A DNA stretch of 64,000 bases, taken from assembly GCF_002251755.1 (NCBI RefSeq), contig NZ_NOXT01000115.1:20857-84856 (forward strand). Direction: 5' to 3'. Position 1 is the first letter of the stretch; every line of letters starts with the position of its first letter. This DNA is from Sandarakinorhabdus cyanobacteriorum (lineage in GTDB: Bacteria; Pseudomonadota; Alphaproteobacteria; Sphingomonadales; Sphingomonadaceae). This document shows, in pieces, positions 27,804-36,713 of the stretch. The notes under the pieces were generated by a model. That model worked only from the letters and a program-made list of their open reading frames with translations. It ran no database searches and had not been told where the DNA came from. The position numbers and the translations under genes were made by a program.

Positions 27804-28143
27804 TCGCCAGCGCCCGGACGATTGGGCCATCGACATCGAACAGGTGACGGCCCTGTTCGCCGATCTTGACCGGGATACCCGCACGCTGTTGCTGGATGCC
27901 GCCCAGCGCGATCTGGCCGAATGGACCGACCGGCTGGTGGTGGCGTGGGATAGCGGCGACGAGGAAGGCCAGCGCCGCGCCCGCCATTCCCTGAAGGGCC
28001 TGTGCGGCAATTTCGGTGCGTCCGGGCTGCTGGCCCTGTGCGAGGCCGATCTCTCCGAGCCCGGTGTTGCCAACCGCCTGCAATCGGCCCGCGCCGCCAC
28101 TGCCGCCGCCCTCGCCAACCTGGTCGCCGAACTGCCTCAATAG
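27796..28143 (+). CDS. Hpt phosphotransfer protein
   Basis: This 115-residue helical protein has the Hpt signature at His64 (RARHSLKGLCGNFG). It would take phosphate from the receiver of the hybrid kinase just upstream, with which it overlaps by 8 nt, and pass it to a response regulator. The sigma-54 regulator at 38156 is the nearest orphan candidate. The 3' end overlaps the convergent initiating-transferase gene by 7 nt. Confidence 0.88.
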   Translation: MPDRQRPDDWAIDIEQVTALFADLDRDTRTLLLDAAQRDLAEWTDRLVVAWDSGDEEGQRRARHSLKGLCGNFGASGLLALCEADLSEPGVANRLQSARAATAAALANLVAELPQ

Positions 28144-29564
28144 GCGCCCCGCGCCGTCAGCACCGCCGGCACTGTCTGCAGGATCAGCATGAGATCGGTC
28201 AGGAAATTGCGGCCTTCCAGATAGGCGATGTCCAGCTCGGCCTGGCGTGCAAAGGGGATTTCGGCCCGGCCGCTCACCTGCCAGGTGCAGGTCAGGCCCG
28301 GGCGGCCGGCGAGGCGGCGGCGCTGGGCCGGGGTATAGTCCAGCACCTCGCGCACCAGCGCTGGGCGCGGGCCCACCACCGTCATGTCGCCGGCCACGAT
28401 GTTGATCAGCTGCGGCAGTTCATCGATCGACAGGCGGCGCAGCAGCCGGCCCACGCGCGTCACCCGCGGATCATCGCGCATCTTGAAGCTGGTGCCGGCC
28501 CGATCCGACAGGGCACGGATCGCCGCCAGCCGGGCTTCGGCATCGACATGCATCGACCGGAATTTCCACATCGAAAACGGCCGCCCGCCGGCCCCGATGC
28601 GGGTCTGGCGGAAAAACACCGGGCCGCCATCTTCCAGCCTTATGGCCAGCGCCACGGCGGCAAGGATCGGCGCCAGCACCAGCAGCGCCAACCCGGCCGA
28701 CAAGAGATCAAAGGCCCGCTTGCCAGCCAGCGAGGCGGCGCGGTCCAGCCCGCGCGCCGCCCAGCCATGGGCCAGGGCCCGCGCCACAAACAGCGGATTG
28801 CCGATGACATAGCGGCGGAACAGCCGGCGCGGTTCCTGCAGCAGGCGCCACACCCATTCACAGCCCACCGCCCGGAACGCCAGCGGCGCGCGCGGGATGG
28901 CACCGGAATAATAATCAACCAGCCCGCCCACGCCCATGACGATGCGGGCATTCAGCCGGTGACGCACCTCGGCAATCCAGGTTTCCTGCAACGGCACGCC
29001 AAAGCCGACCAGCAGGATGGCGGCGCCCGATGCATTGATGCGATCGATCATCGCATCATCCTGCGCCCGATCGAAATAGCCGTTGGCGGTGCCGGCAACG
29101 CGCAGCTGCGGTTCGGCCGTGGCCATGGCGCGGGCGGCGGCAGCGGCCACCCCCGGCTTGCCGCGCAGGAAAAACACCGATTGGCCGCGCCGGGCGGCGT
29201 GATGGCACAGGTCGGGCAGCAGATCGGTGCTGTTCAGATTGTCGCCCATCGGCTGCCCGGCGAGCTTTGCCGCCAGCTTCAGCCCGCTGCCATCGGGCAA
29301 CAGCATGTCGGCCGCGGCCAGCGCCTGGCGATAGGCCGGATCATGCAGGCTGTTGATGCAATGCGCGTTGACGAACTGGATGGTGGCACATTCGCCGGCC
29401 TGCGCCATCGCGGCCAGCTCCTCGGCCATCGCCGCCCGGCGGGCGTTGACCAGTTCCAGATCGAACAGCCGGGTCGGCTGGCCCTGATCAAGACGGGCAC
29501 GCCACGGATTGGCTACCGCCGGCGGCAGCAAGGCATCAGACGGGGTGCGGAAATTCCTGAACAT
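28137..29564 (-). CDS. WecG/TagA-type glycosyltransferase fused to an initiating sugar transferase
   Basis: This 475-residue fusion has an N-terminal GT26 domain (about 40-225) with NAHCINSLHDPAYRQAL and ADMLLPDGSGLKLA, joined to a bacterial sugar transferase (about 270-475). The second part has one membrane helix (FDLLSAGLALLVLAPILAAV) and the signatures GPVFFRQTRIG, MWKFRSM, SIDELPQLINI, MTVVGPRP and PGLTCTWQVSGR. The C-terminal part loads the first sugar phosphate onto undecaprenyl phosphate; the N-terminal part could add a later sugar such as ManNAc or a uronic acid. ATG 29564 follows AGGAG and lies 22 nt after a predicted sigma-54 start. Confidence 0.92.
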   Translation of the reverse strand: MFRNFRTPSDALLPPAVANPWRARLDQGQPTRLFDLELVNARRAAMAEELAAMAQAGECATIQFVNAHCINSLHDPAYRQALAAADMLLPDGSGLKLAAKLAGQPMGDNLNSTDLLPDLCHHAARRGQSVFFLRGKPGVAAAAARAMATAEPQLRVAGTANGYFDRAQDDAMIDRINASGAAILLVGFGVPLQETWIAEVRHRLNARIVMGVGGLVDYYSGAIPRAPLAFRAVGCEWVWRLLQEPRRLFRRYVIGNPLFVARALAHGWAARGLDRAASLAGKRAFDLLSAGLALLVLAPILAAVALAIRLEDGGPVFFRQTRIGAGGRPFSMWKFRSMHVDAEARLAAIRALSDRAGTSFKMRDDPRVTRVGRLLRRLSIDELPQLINIVAGDMTVVGPRPALVREVLDYTPAQRRRLAGRPGLTCTWQVSGRAEIPFARQAELDIAYLEGRNFLTDLMLILQTVPAVLTARGAY

Positions 29565-29596
29565 GCGGGGCTCCTGGTTGAACTTGGCCCCTGCAG

Positions 29597-29612
29597 TGCA
29601 TGCACCGTGCCA
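29597..29612 (-). promoter_or_regulatory. Sigma-54 promoter of the initiating transferase
   Basis: Read on the minus strand, TGGCACGGTGCATGCA fits TGGCAC-N5-TTGCW with one mismatch in the -12 box (ATGCA). The predicted transcript starts near 29586, leaving a 22-nt leader before ATG 29564. Confidence 0.65.
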
Positions 29613-29704
29613 AAATGGCACATTTTAAGGTTAATCAAGCACTTGGGTTAACCATCCGGTCCCGCCCCATTTGCCGTTTCGCAATCCGCCATGCCGGGCC
29701 CGCT

Positions 29705-29733
29705 GCAATTCGCGTCGTCCCGCTGCAAAATGC
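29705..29733. promoter_or_regulatory. Paired enhancer-like sites in the divergent EPS region
   Basis: GCAATTCGC (29705-29713; reverse complement GCGAATTGC) and GCAAAATGC (29725-29733) fit GCRWWWTGC, with centres 20 bp apart. They are about 67-95 bp from the flippase promoter and 93-136 bp from the transferase promoter, so one pair could serve both directions. The extended second site, TGCAAAATGCGAAAAT, is nearly the same as TGCATAATGCGAAGAT at 38001-38016. Confidence 0.6.
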
Positions 29734-29799
29734 GAAAATCCCGGGCCGTTGCCGTGCCGGCTGATGATTTTCACCTTGAATTTCAACAATAGAGGCAAC

Positions 29800-29815
29800 T
29801 GGCACACATCTTGAT
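29800..29815 (+). promoter_or_regulatory. Sigma-54-like promoter of the flippase-glycosyltransferase operon
   Basis: TGGCACACATCTTGAT has a perfect -24 box, but the -12 box reads TTGAT instead of TTGCT, so it is the weakest of the five. The predicted start near 29826 gives a 29-nt leader to GTG 29855. Confidence 0.55.
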
Positions 29816-29854
29816 TAACCATGGCACCACCCTGCGTTCAGGAGCCATCTTCCC

Positions 29855-31120
29855 GTGCCACGTCCCCTTCGGCCTGCCCTTGCCACCGCCCTCACCGGCC
29901 CGCTGATGCGCGGCCTGGCGGCGTTTGGCAGCGCCGAAATGATCGGCCGCATCGTGCGCCTGCTCACCACATTGGTTATTGCACGGCAATTGTCGCCGGC
30001 CATCGTCGGCACCGCCGCGCTGGCGCTCAGCCTGTTTGAACTGTGCCGGGTGTTCATGAACATCGGCGCTGGCCAGCGCATCATCGCCGCCAGCGCGGCC
30101 GAACTGGCCGCCACCTGCAACAGCGCCCACCGCCTGTTCTGGGCCTGGTCGCTGGTGGTGGCGGCGGTGCAGCTGCTGATCGCCGCCGTGCTGGCGCTGG
30201 GCTTTGGCCAGGCCGATGCCGGCTGGATGCTGGCGGCGTTCGCGCTGGTCTATCCCTTCATGCCCGGCGGGCTGGTGCAGGTGCATCTGGCCATGCGCGA
30301 AGGCCGCAACGCCGGCATTGCCCGCACCGCCGCCATCCAGGTGGTCGCCGATCAGCTGCGCACCGCCGCGCTGCTGCTGGCTTGGCCCAGCCCGTGGGCG
30401 GTCGTGCTGCCGAAACTGCTCACTGCGCCCGTTTGGCTGGTGCTCACCCGCCGCAACCGGCCGTGGGCCCCCGATGCCGCCCAGGGTCTTGCCCCGCTCA
30501 CCGGCCTCGTCCGCTTTGGCGGCGGCGTGCTGCTGGCCGATGCCCTCGCCGCCCTGCGCACCCAGGCAGACAATCTGATCATCGCGGCCACGCTCGGCCC
30601 GGTGGCGCTGGGCAGCTATTATTTCGCCTTCAACGCCGGGCTGGGCATTGTCACGGCGCTGGCCGGTGCCTTTGGCACCGTGGCCTTCCCGCTGCTGTGC
30701 CGGGCCGATGATCCGGTCCGCGCCCTGCGCGGCCAGCTGCTCGGCGGGCTGGCGCTGTTCGCCACCCTGATCGCCGTGCAGGCGCTGGCCGCGCCCTATT
30801 ATGTGCCCATCCTGTTTGGCGCCCATTGGGCCTTTGCTGCCCCGCTGGTTGCCATCCTGTGCGTTGCCGGCATCGGCCAGCTGGTCGCGGTGATCGCCGC
30901 CAACTGGCTGCGCGCCAATGGCGCCAGCGCCCGCGACGCGCTGCGCAGCCTGTGGGTCTGTGCCGCAGCGCTCGGCGGCCTGTGGATCGGCGCGCAGAGC
31001 GGCAGCATCACCGCCGCCGCCACCGGCCTCGTGGCCGGCACGCTGGTCGCCAGCCTCATCACCCTCATCACCATCCTGCGGCCAGCCCTGGCCTCCCCCC
31101 ACCAGGAGCAACCGGCATGA
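29855..31120 (+). CDS. Polysaccharide flippase (Wzx/MATE-like)
   Basis: This 421-residue membrane protein has about 12 helices of the oligosaccharide flippase fold. Recognisable parts are FGSAEMIGRIVRLLTTLVIA-like N-terminal helices, an LVRFGGGVLLADALAALRTQADNLIIA region and YYFAFNAGLGIVTALAGAF. It would move undecaprenyl-linked repeat units across the inner membrane. GTG 29855 follows AGGAG (29840-29844). It is the first gene of a four-gene operon and overlaps the next gene by 4 nt (ATGA). Confidence 0.88.
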   Translation: MPRPLRPALATALTGPLMRGLAAFGSAEMIGRIVRLLTTLVIARQLSPAIVGTAALALSLFELCRVFMNIGAGQRIIAASAAELAATCNSAHRLFWAWSLVVAAVQLLIAAVLALGFGQADAGWMLAAFALVYPFMPGGLVQVHLAMREGRNAGIARTAAIQVVADQLRTAALLLAWPSPWAVVLPKLLTAPVWLVLTRRNRPWAPDAAQGLAPLTGLVRFGGGVLLADALAALRTQADNLIIAATLGPVALGSYYFAFNAGLGIVTALAGAFGTVAFPLLCRADDPVRALRGQLLGGLALFATLIAVQALAAPYYVPILFGAHWAFAAPLVAILCVAGIGQLVAVIAANWLRANGASARDALRSLWVCAAALGGLWIGAQSGSITAAATGLVAGTLVASLITLITILRPALASPHQEQPA

Positions 31121-32058
31121 GCCTGATCCCTGCCATCCCCGCCATTTCGATCGTGCTGCCGGTGTACAACGCCGCCGCCACGCTCGCCGCCACGGTCGCC
31201 AGCGTGCAGGCACAGAGCCGCATCGATTGGGAATTGATCATCATCGATGATGGCTCGCGCGACGACAGCCTGATGACGGCGCTGGCGCTGGCCCAGGCCG
31301 ATCCGCGCATCCGCCTTCTCTCCAAGGTGAATGGCGGCGTCGCCAGCGCCCGCAACATGGGGGTGGACGTGGCCTTGGCACCGCTGGTCGCCTTCATCGA
31401 TGCCGATGATCTGTGGGCGCCCACCAAGCTGGAACAGCATCTGGCCGTCCATGCGGCCGATCCGGCGCTGGCCGGCAGTTTTGCCCGCATCGCCTTCGTG
31501 CCGGAGGGTGGCGACGCCATTGCCGCCGATCAGACCCAATCGCGGCTGCCGGCCGGCCTGCTGGGCCTGATGGATGTGCTGGGGGACAATCCGGTGTGCA
31601 CCATGTCTAACCTGGTGGTCAGCCGCGCCGCCTTCCAGGCCGTAGGCGGCTTTGATCACCGCCTTCGCCATGCCGAGGACCAGGCGCTGATCGCGACGCT
31701 GATCGCGGCGGGTGACCGGCTGGCCGGTATCGATGCCGTGCTGGTGGGCAATCGCTTCAGCCCCGATGGCCTGTCAATGGATCTGGAAGCGATGCACGCC
31801 GGCTGGCGCCAGGTGGCGCAGCGCCATCTCGCCGGCCGCGCGCTGGCCCGGATGGAGGCGCTGCACCGCCGCTACCTCGCCCGCCGCGCCCTGCGCTCCG
31901 CCGGGCCCGGCCGGCAGGCGCTGCGCCATGTCCGCCACGGCCTCGCCCGTGATGCCCGGGCCTTTCTGAGCGACCCGCGGCGCGGCCTGGCCACCATTGC
32001 CGGCGCGCTCGCCGCCCCGCTGCTGCCGCGCCCGCTGCGCGCCCACATCTTTGCCTGA
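31117..32058 (+). CDS. Glycosyltransferase family 2 (first)
   Basis: This 313-residue GT-A enzyme begins ISIVLPVYNAAATLAATVAS and has the nucleotide-binding IIIDDGSRDDS and the metal-binding FIDADDLW (DxD-type). It has no membrane helices. It would add one sugar to the lipid-linked EPS repeat unit. The basic C-terminal 90 residues may hold it to the membrane. The donor sugar cannot be predicted. Confidence 0.92.
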   Translation: MSLIPAIPAISIVLPVYNAAATLAATVASVQAQSRIDWELIIIDDGSRDDSLMTALALAQADPRIRLLSKVNGGVASARNMGVDVALAPLVAFIDADDLWAPTKLEQHLAVHAADPALAGSFARIAFVPEGGDAIAADQTQSRLPAGLLGLMDVLGDNPVCTMSNLVVSRAAFQAVGGFDHRLRHAEDQALIATLIAAGDRLAGIDAVLVGNRFSPDGLSMDLEAMHAGWRQVAQRHLAGRALARMEALHRRYLARRALRSAGPGRQALRHVRHGLARDARAFLSDPRRGLATIAGALAAPLLPRPLRAHIFA

Positions 32059-32082
32059 TTCAAGCGACAGGAACCCACGCCA

Positions 32083-33093
32083 ATGACGATTGCGCCCATC
32101 CCCGCCACGCCGGCCATCTCGGTCGTGATGCCGGTCTACAATGTCCGCCGCTATGTCGCCGAAGCCGTGCAATCGGTGCTGGCCCAGACCATGGCCGATT
32201 TCGAACTGATCATCGTTGATGATGGCGGCACCGACGACAGCATCGCCATCTGCCGCACGTTCGATGATCCGCGCATCCGCATCGTGGCGCAGGCCAATCG
32301 CGGCCTCGCCGGCGCGCGCAACACCGGTATCCTCGCCGCGCGCGCGCCGATCATCGCCTTCCTCGACAGCGATGATCGCTGGCTGCCGGAAAAATTGGCG
32401 CTGCACCTGGTGCATCTTTCGGCCAATCCGGATCTTGGGCTGTCCTATTGCCCATCGCGCTTCATCGATGAACAGGGCCAGCAGCTGCGCCTCAAGCAGC
32501 AGCCGCGCCTTGACGGCATCACGCCGGAGCAGATTTTCTGCCGCAACCCGGTGGGCAATGGTTCGGCGCCGGTGATCCGCCGCAGCGCGCTGGAGGCCGT
32601 GGCCTTTGATCACCCCAGCGAGCGCGGCCGCGTCTGCTTCTTTGATGAAGGCCTGCGCCAATCGGAAGACATTGAAATGTGGCTGCGCCTGGCCATCCTC
32701 GGCAATGTGCGTTTTGCCGGCATCGCCCCGGCGTTGACCGAATATCGCATCGCCAGCGGCGGCCTGTCGGCACAGGTGGTGCGCCAGTATCAAAGCTGGC
32801 TGGCCGTGGTGGAACGGCTGCAGGCCTATGCCCCCGATTTTGCCACGCGCCATCTGCCGCGCGCCCGCGCCTATCAGCTGCGCTATCTCGCCCGCCGCGC
32901 CGTGCAGCTGGGCGATCACACAATGGCGGTCACCCTGCTCAAGGAAATGCTGGCCAGCAGCCGCCGCCCGCTGGTGGAGGAACCGGTGAAATCGCTGGTC
33001 ACCATGGCGGCCGCCCTTGCGGGCCGCGCGCTGGGCCCGGAACGCTTTGCCCGGCTGGCCAGCATCGCCGCCGGTGGCCGGCTGGCCGCCTGA
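32083..33093 (+). CDS. Glycosyltransferase family 2 (second)
   Basis: This 336-residue GT-A enzyme is similar in layout to its upstream neighbour: ISVVMPVYNVRRYVAEAVQS, IIVDDGGTDDS, AFLDSDDRWLP and a later EDIEMWLRLA segment typical of the acceptor region. It lies 24 bp behind the first GT2 and overlaps the following GT4 gene by one base. It is probably another repeat-unit assembly enzyme. Confidence 0.92.
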   Translation: MTIAPIPATPAISVVMPVYNVRRYVAEAVQSVLAQTMADFELIIVDDGGTDDSIAICRTFDDPRIRIVAQANRGLAGARNTGILAARAPIIAFLDSDDRWLPEKLALHLVHLSANPDLGLSYCPSRFIDEQGQQLRLKQQPRLDGITPEQIFCRNPVGNGSAPVIRRSALEAVAFDHPSERGRVCFFDEGLRQSEDIEMWLRLAILGNVRFAGIAPALTEYRIASGGLSAQVVRQYQSWLAVVERLQAYAPDFATRHLPRARAYQLRYLARRAVQLGDHTMAVTLLKEMLASSRRPLVEEPVKSLVTMAAALAGRALGPERFARLASIAAGGRLAA

Positions 33094-34085
33094 TGCGCCC
33101 GCGTGTCGTTCACCTGCTCGATGATTTTGCGCTGGGCGGCGTCACCCGCGGCCTGGCCATCTTCAACAGCCCGGAAGTGCAGGCCGTGGCCGATTGCCGG
33201 GTGCAGGATATCGCCCCCGATGCCATGCTGGCCCCGCGGCTGGATGCCGATGTCATCATCATCCATTTCCCGCCCAACTGGCAGCGCCTCGCACTGCTGG
33301 CCAGCCTGCGCCGCCGCAATCCGCACGCGCGCATCATCCATGTCGAGCACAGCTATACCGGCGCCGGGGAAGCCTTGAAAGTGCGCCGCACCGGCCGCTT
33401 CCGGCTGATGCTGAAACTGGCGTTCCGGCTGGTGGATCATGTCGTTTGCGTGTCACGCGGGCAGGCCAACTGGCTGCAGGGTGTCACCGGCCTGGCCGCA
33501 GACCGCATCAGCGCGATCCATCCCTACAGCGACAATCCCGGCCTTGCCACCATGGCGCTGCCCCAGCCCGGCGACCGGCTGCGCATCGGTGCCTATGGCC
33601 GCTTCTGCGAACAAAAGGGCTTTGAAGATCTGATCCGCGCCATGCAGGCCGGCGCCCTGCCGCATTGCGATCTGGTGATCGGCGGCTTTGGCGAGCTGGA
33701 GCCCATCTATCGGCGCCTCGCAGACGGCAATCCCCACATCCATTTTGCCGGCAAGATCAGCAATGTCGCCGGCTTTCTCGCCGGGGTGGACGTGGTGGCG
33801 CTGCCATCCCGCTGGGAAGCCTATGGCCAGGTTGCCAACGAAGCGCGCGAGGCCGGGCGGCCGATCCTGGTCGCGCCGGTGGATGGCCTGCCCGAACAGG
33901 TGGGCGATGCCGGCCTGGTGGTGGATTTCAACAATCATGCCGGCCTGGCGCTGGCCATTGCCGGCCTCACCCCGGCGCGGCTGGCGGCCATGGGCGAAGC
34001 CGGGCGCGCCGCGACCCAGGGCTGTGGCGCCGCCCGCGCCGCGCAATGGGCAGCGCTGATCAGCCGGCTGGTGGCTGGGGCCTGA
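33093..34085 (+). CDS. Glycosyltransferase family 4
   Basis: This 330-residue GT-B enzyme has the N-terminal LLDDFALGGVTRGL and a C-terminal donor domain with RIGAYGRFCEQKGFEDLI, HFAGKISNVAGFL, and the GT4 signature PSRWEAYGQVANEAREAG (the E-x7-E motif region). It is the last gene of the flippase operon. The ATG overlaps the preceding stop (TGATG). The 3' end overlaps the convergent polymerase gene by 26 nt. Confidence 0.92.
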   Translation: MRPRVVHLLDDFALGGVTRGLAIFNSPEVQAVADCRVQDIAPDAMLAPRLDADVIIIHFPPNWQRLALLASLRRRNPHARIIHVEHSYTGAGEALKVRRTGRFRLMLKLAFRLVDHVVCVSRGQANWLQGVTGLAADRISAIHPYSDNPGLATMALPQPGDRLRIGAYGRFCEQKGFEDLIRAMQAGALPHCDLVIGGFGELEPIYRRLADGNPHIHFAGKISNVAGFLAGVDVVALPSRWEAYGQVANEAREAGRPILVAPVDGLPEQVGDAGLVVDFNNHAGLALAIAGLTPARLAAMGEAGRAATQGCGAARAAQWAALISRLVAGA

Positions 34086-35343
34086 TGGGAGGCTTCAACG
34101 CAATCCCGATCGCCACCAGCCCCGGCCACACCAGATAGGCCAGCACCTCCAGATTCTCGCCAAAGCTGTAGAGCCACAGCACGAGGATCATCGCAAAGCC
34201 GGTGCGCCCGTTGGCGCTGGCCAGCGCGGCGCGCAGCAGCGCCGCCAGGCTCCACAGCATCGGCAGCGCCAGCGCCAACAGCCCGGCAAAGCCCTTGACG
34301 AACAACAGGCCATACCAGCTGTGGTGGCTGCCGATCGGCATATATTCCACCAGGTGCGGCCCGCGCTCCACAATGCCGTGGCCAAACCACCAGGCCTCGT
34401 TCTGCCAGCGTTCGATGGCGATGCGGCCCAGCGCGGCGCGCACGCGCGAACTGTCGGCCCGGGCACTGGAAAACTGGTCCATCAGGGCCGTGGCAAAGGC
34501 GATCAGCTGGGGACCGGCAAAACCGGCAACCAGCGTGCCGGCCCCGGCCGTGAACCACAACGCCGGCTGGCGCAGGCGCCGCACCAGCCACAGAAATGGC
34601 AGGATCAGGGCCAGCGCCACCAGCGCCAGCCGCGATTGCGACAGCAGCGCCATGGCCAGCGCCGCGCTCACCCCGGTCCAGCGCCAGCGCGCTTCCGGTT
34701 CGCGCAGCGCCAGCAGCAGGTGAACCACCGCCACCATGCCGGCCGCCGGCGACCAGGGCGCAAAAAACTGCCAGCGCGCCGTGCCGACTCCCGGCTCGAT
34801 CGTATAAAGGATGGCGGCGAAATATTCGTCGTCGGATCCGCCGAAGATCTTGAGCGGCGACACCCACAATTTGCCCGGCAGGCCGACATAGGGCGCGATC
34901 AGGAAGATCGGCAGCAGCAGCCAGGTCTGCCGGCCCAGCCGGCACACCGCCCGCGCCAGCGTTTGCATGCGGATCGGCAGGGCAAAGCCGGCGGCGACAA
35001 ACAGGGCGAGCAGCGCCCAGCCCTTGGCCCAACCCACGGCGGATTTGATCGTTTGCCCGGTGCCCAGGCTGAAATTGGCATGGCCGGCAAACAGGATGAA
35101 CAGCATCGCCGCCATGCCCGCCGCCCAAGCCCACACCGCCCCAGGCGGCCGGGCGGGGCGCTGCCAGACGGGCAGGGCCGGCGCCAGATAATAGGCCCGC
35201 GCCACCAGCAGGGCCAGCAGCCAGCCCAGCACCGGCCCGGCCAGATAGAGGCCACCAACCAGCCACAGCGCCCAGGTGGCACCGATGGTGGCGGTGATCA
35301 GGCCTTCGCCAGCAGCCGGTTCAGGATCGGTTGGCGCAGCCAC
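34060..35343 (-). CDS. O-antigen ligase/polymerase-like membrane protein (Wzy)
   Basis: This 427-residue protein has about ten to twelve helices and a large periplasmic loop between the late helices (WWFGHGIVERGPHLVEYMPIGSHHSWYG, about 320-350). That loop, with HHSWYG, is typical of the WaaL/Wzy superfamily. As the only such protein in the EPS locus, it is the likely polymerase. The annotated GTG start lies 46 nt inside the preceding gene and no closer start is obvious, so the N-terminus is uncertain. Confidence 0.85.
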   Translation of the reverse strand: MAAPTDPEPAAGEGLITATIGATWALWLVGGLYLAGPVLGWLLALLVARAYYLAPALPVWQRPARPPGAVWAWAAGMAAMLFILFAGHANFSLGTGQTIKSAVGWAKGWALLALFVAAGFALPIRMQTLARAVCRLGRQTWLLLPIFLIAPYVGLPGKLWVSPLKIFGGSDDEYFAAILYTIEPGVGTARWQFFAPWSPAAGMVAVVHLLLALREPEARWRWTGVSAALAMALLSQSRLALVALALILPFLWLVRRLRQPALWFTAGAGTLVAGFAGPQLIAFATALMDQFSSARADSSRVRAALGRIAIERWQNEAWWFGHGIVERGPHLVEYMPIGSHHSWYGLLFVKGFAGLLALALPMLWSLAALLRAALASANGRTGFAMILVLWLYSFGENLEVLAYLVWPGLVAIGIALKPPIRPQPPAG

Positions 35344-36713
35344 AACAGGGCAAACCCCAGCAACACAAGGATGGTGGCAGCCATCGCACCAGCCAGCGCA
35401 ATGATCAAGGACGGGCTGGCCGGCTGCCGCGGCAGCGAGGGTTCAGCCAGCGTCTGCACCAGCGGATAGGAGGCAAAGGGATCCTGCTTGTTGGTGTCGA
35501 TCCGCGCCAGCGCCGAGGAGAAGACCGCTTCGGCGACCCGGTGATCGCGCAGCAGATCGGCCAGTTCCGATGCCTGGGCAATCAGGGCCGGCGATTGCGC
35601 CTGCGCCCGGGCCAGATCGGCGCGCAGCTCGGCCAGCGCCGCGCGCGAACCGGCGGCTTCGGCATCCCGGCCCGACATTGCCTGCATCAGGCCCGACCGG
35701 CCATCGCCCAGCTGCACATCGATGCTGGCCAGGATGGCGGCTTCCGGCAGCCCGGTCAGTTCGCGCCCACGCCGCACCAGGCTGGCGCGCAGCTGGTCAC
35801 GTTCGCTGGTGAAGCGCGCCAGTTCGGCATGGCGCGGGCCCAGCGTGCCGGATTTTTCCGCCACCTGCGCCGCCACCGCGGCATGGCGGGTGGCCAGCTG
35901 CTGGAACAGCGGGTCGCCGCGCAGCCGCATGGCCAGGTCAGCCCTGCGCGGGTCTTCGCCCAGCGTGGCCGCCAGCTGCCCCGCCGTCCCGGCCTGCAGC
36001 CGGGCAGCAACGCGCAGATCACGCTCCTTGTCCTTCAACGTGTCCACCGCGGCGATGCGGGCGTTGAACTGGTCCAGCGTCGCCAGGCCATGGCTGGCCT
36101 GAAAGGCGATCAGCCGCTGCTGCGCGGCGCGCACCTTGGCGGCCAGCTGCTCCAGGTGGCGCACATCATTGGCCTCGCGCTTGGCCGCCTCATCGGCGCG
36201 CAAGATGTCCAATCGGGCCAGGAACGCCGCGCGCAGGGCCTCGGCCCGGCGATGCGCCTGTTCGGCGCTGCGGCCGGGCATGGTCACATGGATCAGGTTG
36301 GTCTGGTCCACCAATTTGATCCCTGGTTCGGGAAAGCCATCCACCGGTTCGCCGGCTCGCCTTGCGGCATCGCGCAGCGTCACATCGGCGCTCAGCAACT
36401 GCTTGTAATTCTCGGTGGGCGACAGGCTGGCGCTGGCAAAGGCCGAGCTGGTCGCCGATTGCGCCTGGCCGATGCTTTCGACATTGATCGAACCGCCGCT
36501 GCCCGAACCGGGCAGGATCAGGCTGAATTCGCTGTCAAACCGCTTGGGCATCAACAGCAGATAGGCGGCGGTCAACACCCAGATCACCGCCAGCGCCGGC
36601 AGGATGCTCTTCCCATAACGGCGATAGCGGCCGGGGCTGGGCAGGCCTTCGCGCACCAGCCGCCACATCCGCACCAGCCGGCGATCCTCGATCAACTCCA
36701 TGCGCGGGGTCAT
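35298..36713 (-). CDS. Polysaccharide chain-length determinant/export (Wzz/GumC-like)
   Basis: This 471-residue co-polymerase has a basic N-terminus, helix 1 (about 38-55), a long periplasmic coiled-coil region, and a C-terminal helix (about 435-460) after the proline-rich PSLPRQPASPS. It sets chain length together with the polymerase and links to the outer-membrane export protein. It lacks the cytoplasmic tyrosine kinase domain, and no separate kinase is present in the locus. Its start overlaps the stop of the export lipoprotein gene (ATGA). Confidence 0.9.
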   Translation of the reverse strand: MTPRMELIEDRRLVRMWRLVREGLPSPGRYRRYGKSILPALAVIWVLTAAYLLLMPKRFDSEFSLILPGSGSGGSINVESIGQAQSATSSAFASASLSPTENYKQLLSADVTLRDAARRAGEPVDGFPEPGIKLVDQTNLIHVTMPGRSAEQAHRRAEALRAAFLARLDILRADEAAKREANDVRHLEQLAAKVRAAQQRLIAFQASHGLATLDQFNARIAAVDTLKDKERDLRVAARLQAGTAGQLAATLGEDPRRADLAMRLRGDPLFQQLATRHAAVAAQVAEKSGTLGPRHAELARFTSERDQLRASLVRRGRELTGLPEAAILASIDVQLGDGRSGLMQAMSGRDAEAAGSRAALAELRADLARAQAQSPALIAQASELADLLRDHRVAEAVFSSALARIDTNKQDPFASYPLVQTLAEPSLPRQPASPSLIIALAGAMAATILVLLGFALLWLRQPILNRLLAKA

